64,000 bases of DNA from Oxalobacteraceae bacterium. GTDB lineage: Bacteria > Pseudomonadota > Gammaproteobacteria > Burkholderiales > Burkholderiaceae_D. Location of the stretch: contig JANXTY010000030.1 in the NCBI GenBank assembly GCA_025352145.1, forward strand, positions 62,001 to 126,000. The letters are read 5' to 3'. A program made the position numbers and the translations under genes. This document shows, one piece after another, positions 28,706 to 37,663 of this stretch. Position 1 is the stretch's first letter; every line of letters begins with the position of its first letter. Under the pieces are notes generated by a model. That model made no database searches. It saw only the letters and a list, made by a program, of their open reading frames with translations, and was not told the DNA's origin.

Positions 28706-29179
28706 TCAGCTTTTTTGTGTTTTCACCAGAGATAAGATGTGCCGCCATTCATCTACCGACACCGGCGTGATAGATAGGCGATTGCCGCGCTGGAGTAACC
28801 GCATCGCAACCAACTCTTGATGTGTACGTAATTGGGCGAGGGGAACCAGTTCGATCTTCTTGAACACGCGCACATCGACCAGCATCCAGCGCGGATTTTC
28901 CGGCGTTGCCTTGGGGTCGAAATATTTGCTGTCAGGCTCGAATTGGGTCGGGTCGGGATAAGGACCGCTCGCCACTTCGGCTAACCCGGCAATGCCCGGT
29001 TCCGCGCAGCTGGAGTGATAGAACAAGATGCCATCACCTTGCTTCATTGCATCGCGCATGAAGTTGCGGGCCTGATAGTTGCGTACACCAACCCAAGGGA
29101 TTGTGTGATCAGGCTCCAAGAGCGCCGCATCGATGCTCATTTCGTCTGGTTCGGACTTCATTAACCAATAGTTGGGCAT
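28706..29179 (-). CDS. EVE domain protein
   Basis: A 157-residue single-domain protein of the EVE/PUA-like superfamily, thought to bind modified bases in DNA or RNA. Family hallmarks are MPNYWLMKSEPDEMSID at the N-terminus, WVGVRNYQARNFMRDAMKQGD and FYHSSC. The biological substrate is unknown. It lies downstream of the 6S RNA gene and convergent with the ammonia-lyase gene; 6S RNA and zapA commonly stand upstream of this gene in related betaproteobacteria. Confidence 0.93.
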   Translation of the reverse strand: MPNYWLMKSEPDEMSIDAALLEPDHTIPWVGVRNYQARNFMRDAMKQGDGILFYHSSCAEPGIAGLAEVASGPYPDPTQFEPDSKYFDPKATPENPRWMLVDVRVFKKIELVPLAQLRTHQELVAMRLLQRGNRLSITPVSVDEWRHILSLVKTQKS

Positions 29180-29276
29180 GTTCCAGAGTCAGTCCAAAAA
29201 CAAGGCAGTGAAAAAAAACGAGGAAAATAAAAAAACGACTGTGCGCGAGAAAGATGCGGACAGCCGCTTCAAAATT

Positions 29277-29454
29277 AAATCCCGCCATTGCCGCTATGCC
29301 GGCATCCTGAACCTGGGTGGTTCAAGTTGGCCGCAGTTAGTTCAACTTCGGGTTCGTCGGACTAGCGACGCTCACGCCCATCGAACAAAATCCCGCAGCC
29401 TATGCACAAAAATGGTTCAAGGAATATATGGCATTCGCGAACATGGCAGGAGTC
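29277..29454 (-). ncRNA. ssrS: 6S RNA
   Basis: A regulatory RNA that mimics an open promoter and binds the sigma-70 RNA polymerase holoenzyme. The minus strand shows the expected closing stem: ATGTTCGC near the 5' end as in E. coli, with GCCAT pairing to ATGGC near the 3' end and GGCAT further in. Inside are CTTGAACC and a matching GGTTCA hairpin arm, plus the conserved GACGAACCC. Length is near 178 bases. Genomic position, between zapA and the EVE gene, is the usual one. Ends are estimated to within about 8 bases. Confidence 0.88.
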
Positions 29455-29457
29455 CTA

Positions 29458-29485
29458 AGTTTACTCGGATGGACTCCGATGTCAA
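29458..29485 (-). promoter_or_regulatory. Sigma-70 promoter of 6S RNA
   Basis: Reading the minus strand, a perfect -35 box TTGACA (29480-29485) and a -10 box TAAACT (29458-29463) are 16 bases apart. They would place the transcript start at about 29451-29454, exactly where the 6S RNA closing stem begins. Confidence 0.75.
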
Positions 29486-29522
29486 ACAATTTGAATGTTA
29501 ATTCGAAGAATTAATGGAGGAG

Positions 29523-29834
29523 TTAAAAAAGACTTTCTTGGGGCGCGAGAGCGTTATCCAACACAGCATGCATAGAGGCGATTTTTTGCCTTACTTCGAA
29601 CACAGTCATGTCTGATAAAGGGACTTGAGGTGATTTGCTAGATAGAAATTCAGCAGCAATACCTAAAGCGGCCATTACTGTGATGCGGTCGTTACCTTTT
29701 ACCTTCCCTCCATCACGGATAATACACATACGCTCATCGAGGTAATTGGCCGCCTCTTGCAAGGCATTCTCTTCGCCTTCTTTACAGGTGAGTTTGTAGG
29801 TCTGGCCCATGATGGTGACATCGATCTTAATCAT
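29523..29834 (-). CDS. zapA: Cell division protein ZapA
   Basis: A 103-residue protein that cross-links FtsZ filaments at the division ring. The N-terminal MIKIDVTIMGQTYKLTCKEG and the EENALQEAANYLDERM stretch are family signatures; the C-terminal half is a coiled coil for dimer formation. Its start overlaps the stop of the upstream zapB-like gene by four bases (ATGA), so the two are translationally coupled. 6S RNA lies downstream. Confidence 0.93.
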   Translation of the reverse strand: MIKIDVTIMGQTYKLTCKEGEENALQEAANYLDERMCIIRDGGKVKGNDRITVMAALGIAAEFLSSKSPQVPLSDMTVFEVRQKIASMHAVLDNALAPQESLF

Positions 29835-30046
29835 GCGGCCTCCTCGTTGCGTGTGGTGGCGGGGATATTTTTAAGTAGGGCAGAAACACGCTGATGGGCT
29901 TCGTGCATGCGGGTCGACAATTCGGCATTAGTAGCCGCCAAGGTCGCATTATTGAGACGTAACTCAGCGTTCTCGCGCCGCAAAGCTTGCGTCATTTCGG
30001 CCAATTGGTCGATTTTTTCGGAAAGGAGCTGGAAGTCAGAAATCAT
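29831..30046 (-). CDS. ZapB-like coiled-coil protein
   Basis: A 71-residue coiled-coil protein, from ATG 30046 (MISDFQLLSEKIDQL); a longer frame starting 45 bases upstream has no support. Heptads run through most of its length (LAEMTQALRRENAEL, LRLNNATLAATNAEL), as in ZapB, which links ZapA to the nucleoid. Position immediately before zapA with a 4-base overlap supports the call. Sequence identity of small coiled coils is weak evidence on its own. Confidence 0.75.
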   Translation of the reverse strand: MISDFQLLSEKIDQLAEMTQALRRENAELRLNNATLAATNAELSTRMHEAHQRVSALLKNIPATTRNEEAA

Positions 30047-30477
30047 CCTGCCACTATAGTAGTGCAAATCAATTTCCGTCAATAGATTCAAATACTTGCC
30101 GATGTTTTTTCAAGACATATCTAGCGGTTTGATCGCATGGGTAGGAGAAAAAGGATGTTTTGCACGCAAATATATTGGTGAAATGAATCGGCGCATAGCG
30201 GGCTGTGATTGCATTATTTCCAACTAACTCTTACAATTTCGCACCGATAGATCGTCATTGGCAGTGAGTCAAACTGACCACCCCCCCGATTTTTGCATCA
30301 GTGACCTGAATCCTCGTATGTTTTTCGATTCGTAGGAAGCAATCTTTGATCGGTTGGTGGATTGGTGGGACACTACGGCCTTCCTTCACAAACTTCCCTT
30401 ACGAACCAGAATCCTGCGCGATCACCTCCCGAAGTTATGCAAAAATCGGGGCAAAAGCTGAAAGAAGAAATAAGACA
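30047..30477. other. Non-coding region before the GGDEF-EAL gene
   Basis: 431 bases. An open frame continues upstream of 30478 to 30346, but its codons do not look like protein and no ribosome site supports that start. No c-di-GMP riboswitch or terminator is recognised. Promoters for zapB-zapA (minus) and the GGDEF-EAL gene (plus) must lie here. Confidence 0.5.
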
Positions 30478-33225
30478 ATGGACGTGAATCCGCCAGATAA
30501 TCGCCTCACTGCTTTAATGCAGAAGTTCGCGTTTCTGAAAGGGAGTATCCCATCCCTTCTTGTATGGCCTATCCTTGCGCTTATTGTCACCGTGCTGGTG
30601 TGGGGCTTAACGTTGGCGCAATTTTCTCAAGACAAGCGCCTGCTCGAAAAAAATGCTTATAGCGATGCTGTTTCCCTCACTCATGCCTACGCCCAGCATC
30701 TGACCCGTGCGATTGAGCAGGTCGATCAGGTGTCGCTATTGCTCAAATTCGAATGGGAGCGTACGCAAAGCGTACTGGAACTGGGCAGTCTTTTGCAAAA
30801 AGGGATTTTTCCGACGCCCGATTTTAAAGTAGTCGCCATTTTCGATAAAAACGGGTACGTCAAAACAACAAGTCCGCCTCTACAAAAACGGCATCTGCTT
30901 TCGGTGGAAAATAAAGAATTTTTTATTTTCCATAAAAATGAAAAGTCCCCTCTTCTATTCATTGGACAGCGACGTACTGAACAGAATTCCAAAAAATTTT
31001 GGATTGAGTTTTCCCGCAGATTAGAAACGGCACGCGGTGATTTTGACGGCGTAATTGTCATCGCAGTCGATCCATCTTATTTTTCCGCCCCGTTTTACGA
31101 TGGATTAGGTCTGGGGAAATCTGGATTTTTAGGCACCATAGACCCGCGCAATAAGATCAACCCCACATTCAGAATGGCCGGAACCATGATGGCGCCCGAT
31201 AGTCGGCTATTGCTTCAGATGCCAGAATTTTCCCCAAGTCATGGCGTACTTCGCATGGTGGGAGAAAAGTGGTTTGCAGATGGAAAAACGCGCTTCATTG
31301 CCTGGCAAGCTCTTCAACATTATCCGTTTATGGCGATGGCGGGACTTTCTGAAGAAGAACTCCTGGTTCCCTATGAAGAAACATGGAAAACTTACCGATT
31401 AAATGCGATTGCAGCCAGTATTTTATTGCTCGTCTTTACCCTGATAGCTATGGCTTTGGCCACGCGCTTGGCATGGCGCAAACATCTGGAAGAAGATGCA
31501 CGCACTGCCTACCGAACTGCAACGGAAGGCGGCAACGATGGATTTTATATGATGCGTGCCCTCCGCAAACGCGGTGTCATTGAAGATCTGGAACTCATTG
31601 ACTGTAATGAGCAAGGTGCCGCTTTTTATGGCGCTACCAGAAAACAATTTTTAGGGACTAAACTTTCAGATCGTTACAGCGGCCCGTATTTTGATGCGCT
31701 GATGGGGATCTATCGACGAGCCATTGAGCTGGGGTTCTATGAAGACGAACTTGAAATTGGTCCTGACAGCCCGCTCAAAATGGGATGGATACATCGCCGG
31801 TTCGTCCGCTCTGCTACCGGATTGGCCATGACAGTGAAAGATATCACCCAGGCCAAGACACACGAAAAAGCCTTATCCCGATTGGCAAACGAAGATGCGT
31901 TGACCTTGCTGCCCAATCGATATTGGTTGAATAACTACCTGCCGGCTGCATTAGTACGCATGGCTGAGAAAGACCAGATGTTAGCACTGCTATTCATCGA
32001 TCTGGACGATTTCAAATACGTCAATGACACATTGGGTCATCAGGCGGGTGATTCCCTGTTGTGTGAAGTAGCGCAGCGCCTGCGTGCCGTATTAAGGCCA
32101 GGTGATCATGTGGTGCGATTGGGGGGGGATGAATTTACCGTCATTCTTGAGTCGATTGCGGGTAGCGGCGATGCAGCCGAGGTGGCGACCCGCATAACGG
32201 AAAGCATGAAGCGGCCATTCCAGCTCTTGCGCAGAATGAGTACCATCGGCGCATCGATCGGCATCACCTTGTTTCCGCGTGATGGCACAGATACTGTCAC
32301 CCTTTTAAAAAACTCCGATATTGCGATGTACCACGCCAAAGCGGAAGGTAAGGGGAATTTCCGATTTTATCAACCGATCTTATATGAAAATCTGAAGATC
32401 AGACTTAACACTGAACGTGCCTTATTAAAAGCACTGGACCACAATCAATTCGTACTGTTCTATGAACCGCGTATCTGCACTTTTACCGGACAGCTGCGCG
32501 GATTGGAAGCATTAGTACGATGGTTGCATCCGCAACGTGGTTTGGTGCCGCCAAGTGAATTTATACGCTTGGCCGAAGATACCGGCCTGATTTTGAAGTT
32601 AGGTGAAATTGTTATTGAACAAGCGTGCGCCCAGATTGCGTATTGGAAAAAATTGGACGTTCCCTTAGTACCGGTCTCGATCAATGTTTCTGCCCGTCAG
32701 TTTAATCATGGTGGCATGAAAAATATTTTTGCATCGTGTTTGGAAAAATACGATATCCATCCTGAACTGATTGAAATCGAGTTGACCGAGTCCTCAATGA
32801 TGGGCGAGCAATCTGAAGTTGCCGAGCAGCTTGCAGCGATCCGAAGCATTGGTATCAAACTTCTGGTAGATGACTTCGGCACCGGATTTTCTTCACTCGC
32901 CCAATTGCAACGATTGAATATGGATGCGCTGAAAGTAGATCGTACATTTACGGCAGAATTGGCCCGCACGACCGAAGGCGAAATTTTCTTTAATGCTATC
33001 GTGTCGATGGCGCATTCGCTCGGCATGAGCGTAATCGCAGAGGGTGTTGAAACTATCGAACAACTACATTTGTTGCAATCCTTGTCTTGCGATGAAATTC
33101 AAGGCTACCTGATTGCGAAACCAATGCCCGCCAATGAAATTCAAAAAATATTGCAAAAACGCGTGTTATTGCAGCCAGGCTTATTTTCACCCGTCGTCAG
33201 TTGTTCAATGCAAAAAACACCGTAG
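30478..33225 (+). CDS. Membrane sensor diguanylate cyclase/phosphodiesterase (GGDEF-EAL)
   Basis: A 915-residue protein that makes and/or degrades cyclic di-GMP. The start at 30478 follows GAAGAAATAAG. Domain order: a first membrane helix (about residues 22-45), a periplasmic Cache-like domain, a second helix (about 318-340), a PAS-like domain, GGDEF and EAL. The GGDEF motif is intact at residues 549-553 and the EAL motif at 677-679 (EALVRW); the catalytic ESSMM, DDFGTG and EGVET elements are also present. Both activities are therefore possible. A short relic of a second EAL domain lies 42 bases downstream. Confidence 0.93.
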   Translation: MDVNPPDNRLTALMQKFAFLKGSIPSLLVWPILALIVTVLVWGLTLAQFSQDKRLLEKNAYSDAVSLTHAYAQHLTRAIEQVDQVSLLLKFEWERTQSVLELGSLLQKGIFPTPDFKVVAIFDKNGYVKTTSPPLQKRHLLSVENKEFFIFHKNEKSPLLFIGQRRTEQNSKKFWIEFSRRLETARGDFDGVIVIAVDPSYFSAPFYDGLGLGKSGFLGTIDPRNKINPTFRMAGTMMAPDSRLLLQMPEFSPSHGVLRMVGEKWFADGKTRFIAWQALQHYPFMAMAGLSEEELLVPYEETWKTYRLNAIAASILLLVFTLIAMALATRLAWRKHLEEDARTAYRTATEGGNDGFYMMRALRKRGVIEDLELIDCNEQGAAFYGATRKQFLGTKLSDRYSGPYFDALMGIYRRAIELGFYEDELEIGPDSPLKMGWIHRRFVRSATGLAMTVKDITQAKTHEKALSRLANEDALTLLPNRYWLNNYLPAALVRMAEKDQMLALLFIDLDDFKYVNDTLGHQAGDSLLCEVAQRLRAVLRPGDHVVRLGGDEFTVILESIAGSGDAAEVATRITESMKRPFQLLRRMSTIGASIGITLFPRDGTDTVTLLKNSDIAMYHAKAEGKGNFRFYQPILYENLKIRLNTERALLKALDHNQFVLFYEPRICTFTGQLRGLEALVRWLHPQRGLVPPSEFIRLAEDTGLILKLGEIVIEQACAQIAYWKKLDVPLVPVSINVSARQFNHGGMKNIFASCLEKYDIHPELIEIELTESSMMGEQSEVAEQLAAIRSIGIKLLVDDFGTGFSSLAQLQRLNMDALKVDRTFTAELARTTEGEIFFNAIVSMAHSLGMSVIAEGVETIEQLHLLQSLSCDEIQGYLIAKPMPANEIQKILQKRVLLQPGLFSPVVSCSMQKTP

Positions 33226-33267
33226 TTTACTTGGTGTAATGACGTTTTTATTGCCTGTCTTTCAGAT

Positions 33268-33420
33268 ATGCGCAATTTAAAAGTGAGTGCAGAAGGTGTA
33301 GAAATGATAGAGCAGCGCGACTATGGGCAGGGCTATTTTTTCGCCAGCCCAATGCCCGCAAAAGAATGTGATGTCCAATTGCAGAACAGCCAGTCTCTGT
33401 TTGCCGGCCATACGCGATAG
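33268..33420 (+). pseudogene. Relic of an EAL domain (C-terminal end only)
   Basis: A 50-codon frame reading VSAEGVEMIEQ, then GQGYFFASPMPAKE. These are the last two blocks of an EAL domain, equal to VIAEGVETIEQ and IQGYLIAKPMPANE of the gene just upstream, but the 9 residues between them have shrunk to RDY. The rest of an EAL domain is missing. It is best read as the decayed tail of a second, tandem EAL gene or a failed duplication. Confidence 0.75.
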
Positions 33421-33471
33421 AAATTCTGGTTTGATACGGGAAAAATAAAATTCAACTCGGCGCTTATGGGC

Positions 33472-34266
33472 TCACTGTTGTGGGCGATAGGCCCATCTCA
33501 ACATCATCAATCCACCTACTATCATCGGCACGGAATAAATCTGTCCAGCCGACAACGTAATGCCGAAAAATGTTCTCTCAAAATCGGGAGTGCGGAAATT
33601 CTCTGTAAAAAATCGCGCGCATCCATACAGGAAGGTAAACATGGCACCCACTGCCAGACGAGGGCGCGGTTTGCGGGAATACAACCACAACAAAACGAAT
33701 ACCAGCAGGCCATCGACCAGTGCCTGATAAATCGGCGAAGGATGGCGCGGTAAGTGGTCTCCCGATCTCGGCCAGATCATGGCCCAGGGTAAAGATGGAT
33801 CGGCGAGGCGGCCCCACAATTCACCGTTGATAAAATTACCGATGCGGCCGGCGGCATAGCCAAGCGGTACCAAGGGCGCGATGAAATCGTAGACATCCAG
33901 AGGATTGCGTCCGGCCTTGCGCGCCCACAGCGTCATTGCTAGGACAACGCCTATGAAGCCACCATGAAAGGACATGCCGCCATCCCGAATGGCAAAAATT
34001 TGTAAGGGGGTCAGAAAATATTCGGGATGATAAAAAATGACTTCGCCCATGCGACCGCCGATGACTACTCCCAACACGCCGTAAAACAGCATGTCGTCCA
34101 AATCCTCTTTTTTCCATCCGATACTGGCGATGTGCGGCTGCTTAATCCTGACCCTGCCCAGTACGATGAACATGATGAAGGCAAGCATGTACATGATGCC
34201 GTACCAGTACACCGCAAATCCGTTAATGCTAAATGCGACGGGATTAAATTGGGGATGAGTCAACAT
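33472..34266 (-). CDS. lgt: Prolipoprotein diacylglyceryl transferase
   Basis: Inner-membrane enzyme that attaches diacylglycerol to lipobox cysteines, the first step in lipoprotein maturation. The 264-residue sequence has about seven helices and the essential motifs MSFHGGFIG and RIGNFINGELWGR. It overlaps the end of the upstream lysR gene by seven bases. The window encodes many lipoproteins (GH6, GH5, GH43, GH29, the amidohydrolase), all clients of this enzyme. Confidence 0.97.
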   Translation of the reverse strand: MLTHPQFNPVAFSINGFAVYWYGIMYMLAFIMFIVLGRVRIKQPHIASIGWKKEDLDDMLFYGVLGVVIGGRMGEVIFYHPEYFLTPLQIFAIRDGGMSFHGGFIGVVLAMTLWARKAGRNPLDVYDFIAPLVPLGYAAGRIGNFINGELWGRLADPSLPWAMIWPRSGDHLPRHPSPIYQALVDGLLVFVLLWLYSRKPRPRLAVGAMFTFLYGCARFFTENFRTPDFERTFFGITLSAGQIYSVPMIVGGLMMLRWAYRPQQ

Positions 34267-35162
34267 GGTGATTTCTTTCGTAATAATTCTAAAAAAACAC
34301 GCAGCACAGGCGATGCATTGTCACGCCGCCAGGCAATGCCGGTTTCAACGAGCGTCGCTTGATCGGCAAGTGTGATGTATTGAACCCCGGACCGCTTTAA
34401 ATTCGACACAGATTGTGGCACAAGTGCGATGCCCATGCCAGCCGACACTAGCCCGATGATGGTTTGCATTTGAATCGCTTCTTGTCCGATGGTTGGCGTC
34501 ACACCAGCCGTGCGAAAACAAGTCAGGATTGCGTCATGAAAGGCAGGAGCGATGCGGCGCGGAAAAATAATCAGCGGCATGTCAGCCACCTTATTCAAAG
34601 AAACGTTTTTCCCTCTGGGTATCGCCAGTATCCCGGCAGGTACTGCCAGGATCAGCGGTTCGGACAAAACGGTGAGGTAATCCAGTTCCGATTTTGCTTT
34701 ATCCGGCAAGGGCGGAATCAATAAACCAGCATCGATGCGGCCCTGTGCCAAATCAGCCAGTTGTACATCTGAGGTGGCCTCACGCAAATCAATTTGCACC
34801 TGTGGATAGCGCTCCCGAAACTCGCGCAGCAAGGGCGGCAACACGTTGTAGTCTGCGCTCGACACAAACGCCAGCGATAATCTCCCTGAAGTACCGGAAG
34901 CAGCGCGGCAGACCAGATCAGGTAATGCTTCTGCTTGCGACAACAAACGGCGCGCTTCAGGCAATAACGCCAGGCCAGCCGGCGTCAGGGCGACACTGCG
35001 CTTGGTACGAGCGAATAACAATGTCCCCAGGTGGGCTTCGAGTGCCTGAATTGTTTGCGACAATGGCGGTTGCGTCATATGCAAACGTAAAGCGGCACGC
35101 CCGAAGTGCAGCTCTTCAGCTACGGCGATGAAATAACGCAGTTGTCGTAATTCAATGGACAT
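34260..35162 (-). CDS. LysR-family transcriptional regulator
   Basis: A 300-residue LysR regulator. The N-terminal winged helix-turn-helix is MSIELRQLRYFIAVAEELHF through LSQTIQALEAHLGTLLFAR; the rest is the two-lobe effector domain, with ISAGMG-like LVSAGMGIALVP. The sequence resembles the BenM/CatM/AlsR branch, which often senses aromatic acids or acetate, but no effector can be named. It overlaps lgt by seven bases. Its regulated genes are not evident nearby. Confidence 0.9.
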   Translation of the reverse strand: MSIELRQLRYFIAVAEELHFGRAALRLHMTQPPLSQTIQALEAHLGTLLFARTKRSVALTPAGLALLPEARRLLSQAEALPDLVCRAASGTSGRLSLAFVSSADYNVLPPLLREFRERYPQVQIDLREATSDVQLADLAQGRIDAGLLIPPLPDKAKSELDYLTVLSEPLILAVPAGILAIPRGKNVSLNKVADMPLIIFPRRIAPAFHDAILTCFRTAGVTPTIGQEAIQMQTIIGLVSAGMGIALVPQSVSNLKRSGVQYITLADQATLVETGIAWRRDNASPVLRVFLELLRKKSPC

Positions 35163-35293
35163 GCTGGAAAGGGTAATAGGGAAACATCAGGTATTTTGGC
35201 ATGGAAGCAGCAACCATAGCGCGATTGAAAAAAACCCGTATTTGTCTTCCTGTATCTTCTCTGTTAGAGGCAAGATGAGCATGCTCCAAAGCG

Positions 35294-37663
35294 TTACTCC
35301 ACCGTTTCAATCATCAATTCTCTACTATCGGAAAACCCATTAGCATCCACCACACGCAGCACATAATGTCCGGGCTTGGGCGGGATCCAGGACAGCGCTT
35401 CTCCCGCCTTGGCCGTCCCCAATAAAGAGTCGTCGGCAAACCAGCGCAAGTTACTGTTCCCGATACCCACCTCAGCCCGCAAAAAAATCGGCTCGGACCG
35501 ATTTAAACGCTGCAAATGCGTAACACCGCGCAGTGGGCTGACGATATGCGGCGCGCCGTTCTCGGCATCATCGTTTCCGCACTCGCCCTCAGGCAGTGCA
35601 CGCAGCGGCATGCCTGCTTTTTTGAACAGGGCTAGCATGTCCGAGGACCAATATTCAATTATCTCAGTACGCGTCGTAGCGCTAGGCGTACAGGCGCGAC
35701 GGCCGGTGCGGGTGTCGATCAGAACGGCACGATGCAAGGTGCTGTGTCTTATAGGCGATTTTCCCGCGATAAACCATGCCGGTGCTGTGACCGGACATTC
35801 TGGATTGGGCAAGTCGCCGCTGGCGGCGCACACATCGATGCGCTGCAAGTTGGATGGCTGGGCGCTTGCCATTTCAGCGGGTGCTAATTTCTCTGCGCGC
35901 AGAGCATCGACCATGCGGAGAAAAAGAGGGGCGGCAGCTTCGATCCCGACAAAAGCAGGATTGCTGGTGCCGTTAAAATTACCGACCCATACCACTAGCA
36001 CGCTACGGCCGAAAACACCGGCAGTCCAGGCATCCCGAAAGCCCCACGAGGTGCCGGTTTTCCATGCCACGGATGGCCGTGCTGGTGAGAAGGTATCGGG
36101 GCGGGGAGTTTGCCGTAGCATATCGAGCGTGATAAAGGCGGCTTCCGGGCTTAATAATGTCAACGGTTTCTCTATCACCATCGATGCATTTTTCGTGCTT
36201 TGCGCATCTTGTTTTTCCTGCTCATATTTTAATGGCTGCCATTGCCCGCGATTGGGCAGCGTCGCATATAGCTGCGCCAATTCCTCCATCGTGATTTCTC
36301 CGCCGCCGAGCACTAGCGCCAATCCATAATGCGACTCAGGTGCTAATTTTTGTACCCCGGCCATTTTCAGGAAATCGTATAAACCGGGTTTACTCAAGCG
36401 TGAAGCTAATTCCACTGCCGGTATATTGCGGCTGCGTATCAAGGCTTGATACGCTGGGATCGGGCCGCTGAAACGGCCATCGAAATTTTCAGGTGCGAAT
36501 GCGCCGAAATTGCTGGGAGCATCTTTAAGAATGGAAGCGGAATGAATCAGGCCCTGGTCCAGTGCCAAGGCGTAAATAAAAGGTTTGAGCGTCGATCCCG
36601 GGGAGCGCTTGCTAAAGAGGCCATTGACCTGTCCGTCAATGGCCTCGTTGCGGTAATCCGATGAGCCTACCATCGCCTTAACCTGCATCGTCGAAGCATC
36701 TAGCAAGAGCGCCGTAGCATTGGTAATGCCCTGAGCGGAACGCTCTTTGATATATTCGGCCAGCACCCGTTCAATGAGCGATTGCGCTTTAAGATCGATC
36801 GTGGCATGTACCTCACGACTCGTGGTTGTGCGCAACAGATAATCGACCGCGTGGGGTGCCAAGAACGGCAGGGTACTGCGCTGTTGAAAAGACACCGCCA
36901 GCACAGCGTCATTGGCAAAGCGGGCGTCCTCCGGGTGTCGTGCTATCCACAGCGCAGCCAGGCGGCGACGCGCAGATTGGCGTGTTTCTGGATCGGCCCG
37001 GCGCGCAGAATCGCTTAAACGTTTTCTGGGATTTTGCGGAATGACTGCCAGATTGATCGCCTCCGGCACGCTAAGATCGCGTACCGGTTTCCGCCAATAA
37101 GTAAGGCTCGCTGCACCTACGCCTTCGACGTTATTGCCGAAGGGGGCGATGTTCAGATAGGCTTCCAGAATATCGCGTTTTCCATAGCGCAGTTCCAGCC
37201 ACACTGCGGCCGCAGCTTGCGTCATTTTTCCAAAAATGGTGCGGCTATCGATACGATATAAACGGCGTGCCAGTTGCATGGTGATGGTGGAGCCGCCGAT
37301 ACGCCTTTTCCCCGCAGCGGTCGCCACGCTGGCGCGCACCAATGCCCAGGGATTAAACCCCGGATGCCAGTAAAACCAGCGATCCTCATAGAGCAAAACA
37401 GCTTCCTGCAAGGGGCTGGCGATTTCAGGTAGCGGTGTCCACAAACGATATTGCTCGTCCGAAGCCAATGTCATCCGCAGTAGTTCCCCGCCAGCAGCAA
37501 GGACGCTACGTGATGAGGGGAAGGCTTGAGCCAGCGTGGGCTTGGGCAGCACGCGCGGGAGTGTGAAAAGCAATGCCACTGCGGTCAAGGTAAATGTGGC
37601 CCGGCGAATACGGGGCCAAATACCGACCCGATATCGCCTGACCAGATTGACTAAACCCCTCAT
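35294..37663 (-). CDS. pbpC: Penicillin-binding protein 1C
   Basis: A 789-residue bifunctional peptidoglycan synthase in the inner membrane. The glycosyltransferase domain carries EDRWFYWHPGFNPWAL and GGSTITMQLARRLY. The transpeptidase has the active serine in SPGSTLKPFIYALAL and the KTG box in WKTGTSWGFRDAW. A C-terminal PBP1C-specific domain begins near residue 700. It overlaps the alpha-2-macroglobulin gene upstream by four bases; this pair is widely conserved and suggests joint action at the cell wall. Beta-lactam target by family. Confidence 0.95.
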   Translation of the reverse strand: MRGLVNLVRRYRVGIWPRIRRATFTLTAVALLFTLPRVLPKPTLAQAFPSSRSVLAAGGELLRMTLASDEQYRLWTPLPEIASPLQEAVLLYEDRWFYWHPGFNPWALVRASVATAAGKRRIGGSTITMQLARRLYRIDSRTIFGKMTQAAAAVWLELRYGKRDILEAYLNIAPFGNNVEGVGAASLTYWRKPVRDLSVPEAINLAVIPQNPRKRLSDSARRADPETRQSARRRLAALWIARHPEDARFANDAVLAVSFQQRSTLPFLAPHAVDYLLRTTTSREVHATIDLKAQSLIERVLAEYIKERSAQGITNATALLLDASTMQVKAMVGSSDYRNEAIDGQVNGLFSKRSPGSTLKPFIYALALDQGLIHSASILKDAPSNFGAFAPENFDGRFSGPIPAYQALIRSRNIPAVELASRLSKPGLYDFLKMAGVQKLAPESHYGLALVLGGGEITMEELAQLYATLPNRGQWQPLKYEQEKQDAQSTKNASMVIEKPLTLLSPEAAFITLDMLRQTPRPDTFSPARPSVAWKTGTSWGFRDAWTAGVFGRSVLVVWVGNFNGTSNPAFVGIEAAAPLFLRMVDALRAEKLAPAEMASAQPSNLQRIDVCAASGDLPNPECPVTAPAWFIAGKSPIRHSTLHRAVLIDTRTGRRACTPSATTRTEIIEYWSSDMLALFKKAGMPLRALPEGECGNDDAENGAPHIVSPLRGVTHLQRLNRSEPIFLRAEVGIGNSNLRWFADDSLLGTAKAGEALSWIPPKPGHYVLRVVDANGFSDSRELMIETVE

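Noticed and set aside
30047-30477. A cyclic di-GMP riboswitch before the GGDEF-EAL gene
   Set aside because: The conserved core and tetraloop-receptor elements are not recognisable.
30346-30477. Upstream extension of the GGDEF-EAL reading frame
   Set aside because: No ribosome site at the earlier start, and the added residues look non-protein; the ATG at 30478 has a clear purine-rich site.
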